Positions 6,422 to 7,317 of a stretch of 7,317 bases of DNA are shown one piece after another. Position 1 is the first letter of the stretch; every line of letters begins with the position of its first letter. Below the pieces are notes generated by a model. The model was not told the DNA's origin. It searched no databases and was given only the letters and a program-made list of their open reading frames with translations. The position numbers and the translations under genes are program-made. The stretch spans positions 1 to 7,317 of the forward strand of contig CABQAC010000107.1 in the NCBI GenBank assembly GCA_902462035.1, in the 5' to 3' direction. This stretch comes from an uncultured Eubacteriales bacterium (GTDB taxonomy: Bacteria; Bacillota; Clostridia; Oscillospirales; Acutalibacteraceae).

Positions 6422-6450
6422 ATTATACTGTAATCCGGCCGGCAATGCAA
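6422..6450 (-). promoter_or_regulatory. Sigma-A promoter of the radical SAM gene pair
   Basis: The minus strand reads TTGCAT (6445-6450), a 17-base spacer and a perfect TATAAT (6422-6427). Transcription should start near 6415, giving a leader of about 47 bases. The spacer contains the 8-base palindrome CCGGCCGG (6435-6442). The first eight bases, TTGCATTG, are identical to those of the rplS promoter at the same position. Confidence 0.85.
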
Positions 6451-6629
6451 CGCCGAACCCGTTCCGCGCTGCGAAATAGGTCCAAAAGACGCGGCGTTCG
6501 CGGCAGTCGGTTTACGGGGCATCGCAGGCAAGGCTGGCGGCAAACGACCAACCGGTTATGTGCGGTTTTTCGCCGGTTATGCGATAAAAATGATATCTTA
6601 TCAGAAGAAATTTCTGTTGGACGCCGCCG
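6451..6629. other. Gap upstream of the radical SAM promoter, no gene recognised
   Basis: Between the stop of the M50 protease and the promoter I see no protein or RNA gene. The only structures are a weak hairpin (CAGAA-N5-TTCTG, 6602-6616) that could be a poor terminator for the protease gene, and a 9-base direct repeat CCGGTTATG on the plus strand at 6552-6560 and 6573-6581, 21 bases apart. Confidence 0.5.
6552..6581. repeat. Direct repeat CCGGTTATG, two copies 21 bases apart
   Basis: CCGGTTATG occurs at 6552-6560 and 6573-6581. The shorter CGGTT also occurs at 6563-6567 between them, so three CGGTT copies are spaced by 10 and 11 bases, about one helical turn. The copies are seen directly; a binding role is only a guess. 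Confidence 0.4.
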
Positions 6630-7238
6630 TCAGCGCTTTTCCTTGAGCACCAGCATAAATACCAAATACACCACGATCATCAGAACCGAAAGATTATATC
6701 TGGACTGGAACAGCAGCAAAAATCCAAAATACGCCACCGGCAGCAAGAAAAAGAAGGAGACGATGTTCACGACCAGGCCCGCGGTATGCAAGGAAAACCG
6801 CCCGCACAGCACCGAATATAAAGCCTGGCCGCCGTCCAGCGGGTAAACGGGCAGCAGGTTGAACAAACCGATGGCCAGTTGGGACATGGCCGGCGCGTTT
6901 TGCAGCCCCCAGGACGGAACCACCCCTCCAATTGCCATCAAGACGGCAAAAAGCAGCAGGTTGACCGCCGACCCCGCGACCGAAATCAGGCAGTCCCTGC
7001 GGTAACCGTACCCGCCGTAATCCTCCTGCACCATTTTGATGCCGAATACGGTGAATTGAATCCGGCATTTGGGACAGTCCAGCAGGCGCATCATACACAA
7101 ATGCCCCAATTCGTGCACTGCCGCGGCAAACATGCCCCAAAGCACCGCGCCGGTGGCATCCAGCAGCAGCGCCAGGGGCAGCATGGCACCAAAATAAAAG
7201 CTGATGGTAATCTCGTAGCCGAACAACCTAAGCTTCAT
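6630..7238 (-). CDS. M50 site-2 protease, SpoIVFB-like
   Basis: A 202-residue integral membrane zinc protease of the site-2 family, which cuts proteins inside or next to the membrane. The zinc site is HELGH at 42-46, and the second motif NLLPVYPLDGGQ at 127-138 supplies D135 as third ligand. Hydrophobic stretches lie at about 14-30, 31-50, 85-104, 117-132, 153-175 and 183-198, consistent with five or six membrane segments. It lacks the C-terminal CBS domain of longer relatives and is shorter than B. subtilis SpoIVFB (288 residues). I chose the ATG at 7238 because GGAGAG lies about 8 bases upstream; an ATG at 7283 adds 15 polar residues with no comparable site. In Firmicutes such genes often precede the TIGR03960 radical SAM gene, as here. 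The sporulation role (processing of pro-sigma-K) is possible but not shown. Confidence 0.9.
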   Translation of the reverse strand: MKLRLFGYEITISFYFGAMLPLALLLDATGAVLWGMFAAAVHELGHLCMMRLLDCPKCRIQFTVFGIKMVQEDYGGYGYRRDCLISVAGSAVNLLLFAVLMAIGGVVPSWGLQNAPAMSQLAIGLFNLLPVYPLDGGQALYSVLCGRFSLHTAGLVVNIVSFFFLLPVAYFGFLLLFQSRYNLSVLMIVVYLVFMLVLKEKR

Positions 7239-7317
7239 GGTTTTGTCTCTCCATGTACCTCGCAGATGATTTTGATTTATCATATGACGCGGCGGGGAGA
7301 AAAAAGAAGCGGCGGCG

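Noticed and set aside
5490..6479. Plus-strand open frame of 329 codons
   Set aside because: It is antisense to the well-supported radical SAM gene; its translation has no recognisable domain and is explained by GC-rich codon positions.
6280..6846. Plus-strand open frame of 188 codons across the gap
   Set aside because: It overlaps two minus-strand genes at its ends and no motif is visible; it would need to cross the strong minus-strand promoter.
1..7317. Mobile element, CRISPR array, tRNA or defence system
   Set aside because: No transposase, integrase, regular repeat-spacer pattern, tRNA-like fold or defence domain is visible on either strand.

Overview
All genes in this window lie on the minus strand, so the text reads right to left in transcription order. 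The gene content suggests an anaerobic spore-forming Firmicute, probably a clostridial Oscillospiraceae/Ruminococcaceae-type organism. The signs are a SpoIVFB-like M50 protease, the TIGR03960/TIGR03936 radical-SAM pair, the Gram-positive order rplS-rbgA-rnhB, strong AGGAGG-type ribosome binding sites and moderately high GC. The organism is inferred; no rRNA is present.

Right block (7238 to 3881). A small membrane site-2 protease (M50) is followed, after a 261-base gap, by a sigma-A promoter (TTGCAT-17-TATAAT). That promoter drives a 613-residue radical SAM protein (TIGR03960 type), which overlaps a 222-residue partner (TIGR03936/DUF2344). The biochemical role of this pair is unknown. The two overlap in the DNA and so are probably translationally coupled.

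Middle (3866 to 3329). A second good sigma-A promoter (TTGCAT-17-TATACT), surrounded by inverted repeats, starts a roughly 130-base leader with two nested stem-loops. This leads into rplS (ribosomal protein L19), which ends at a strong intrinsic terminator 6 bases after the stop codon.

Left block (3249 to 1). rbgA (ylqF, 50S assembly GTPase), rnhB (RNase HII), a YraN/UPF0102 nuclease-fold protein and an M19 dipeptidase are packed with gaps or overlaps of 4 to 22 bases and look like one operon. A textbook promoter (TTGACA-17-TAAAAT), whose -35 box contains the dipeptidase stop codon, then starts threonine synthase (thrC). Only the first 134 codons of thrC, including the PLP lysine, are inside the window.

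Overall this is mostly core housekeeping DNA: ribosome assembly, RNA:DNA hybrid removal, amino-acid biosynthesis and a membrane protease. I see no mobile element, CRISPR array or defence system. The parts most worth a second look are the uncharacterised radical SAM pair, the regulatory DNA and leader of rplS, and the unusual joining of two normally separate conserved clusters at rplS.
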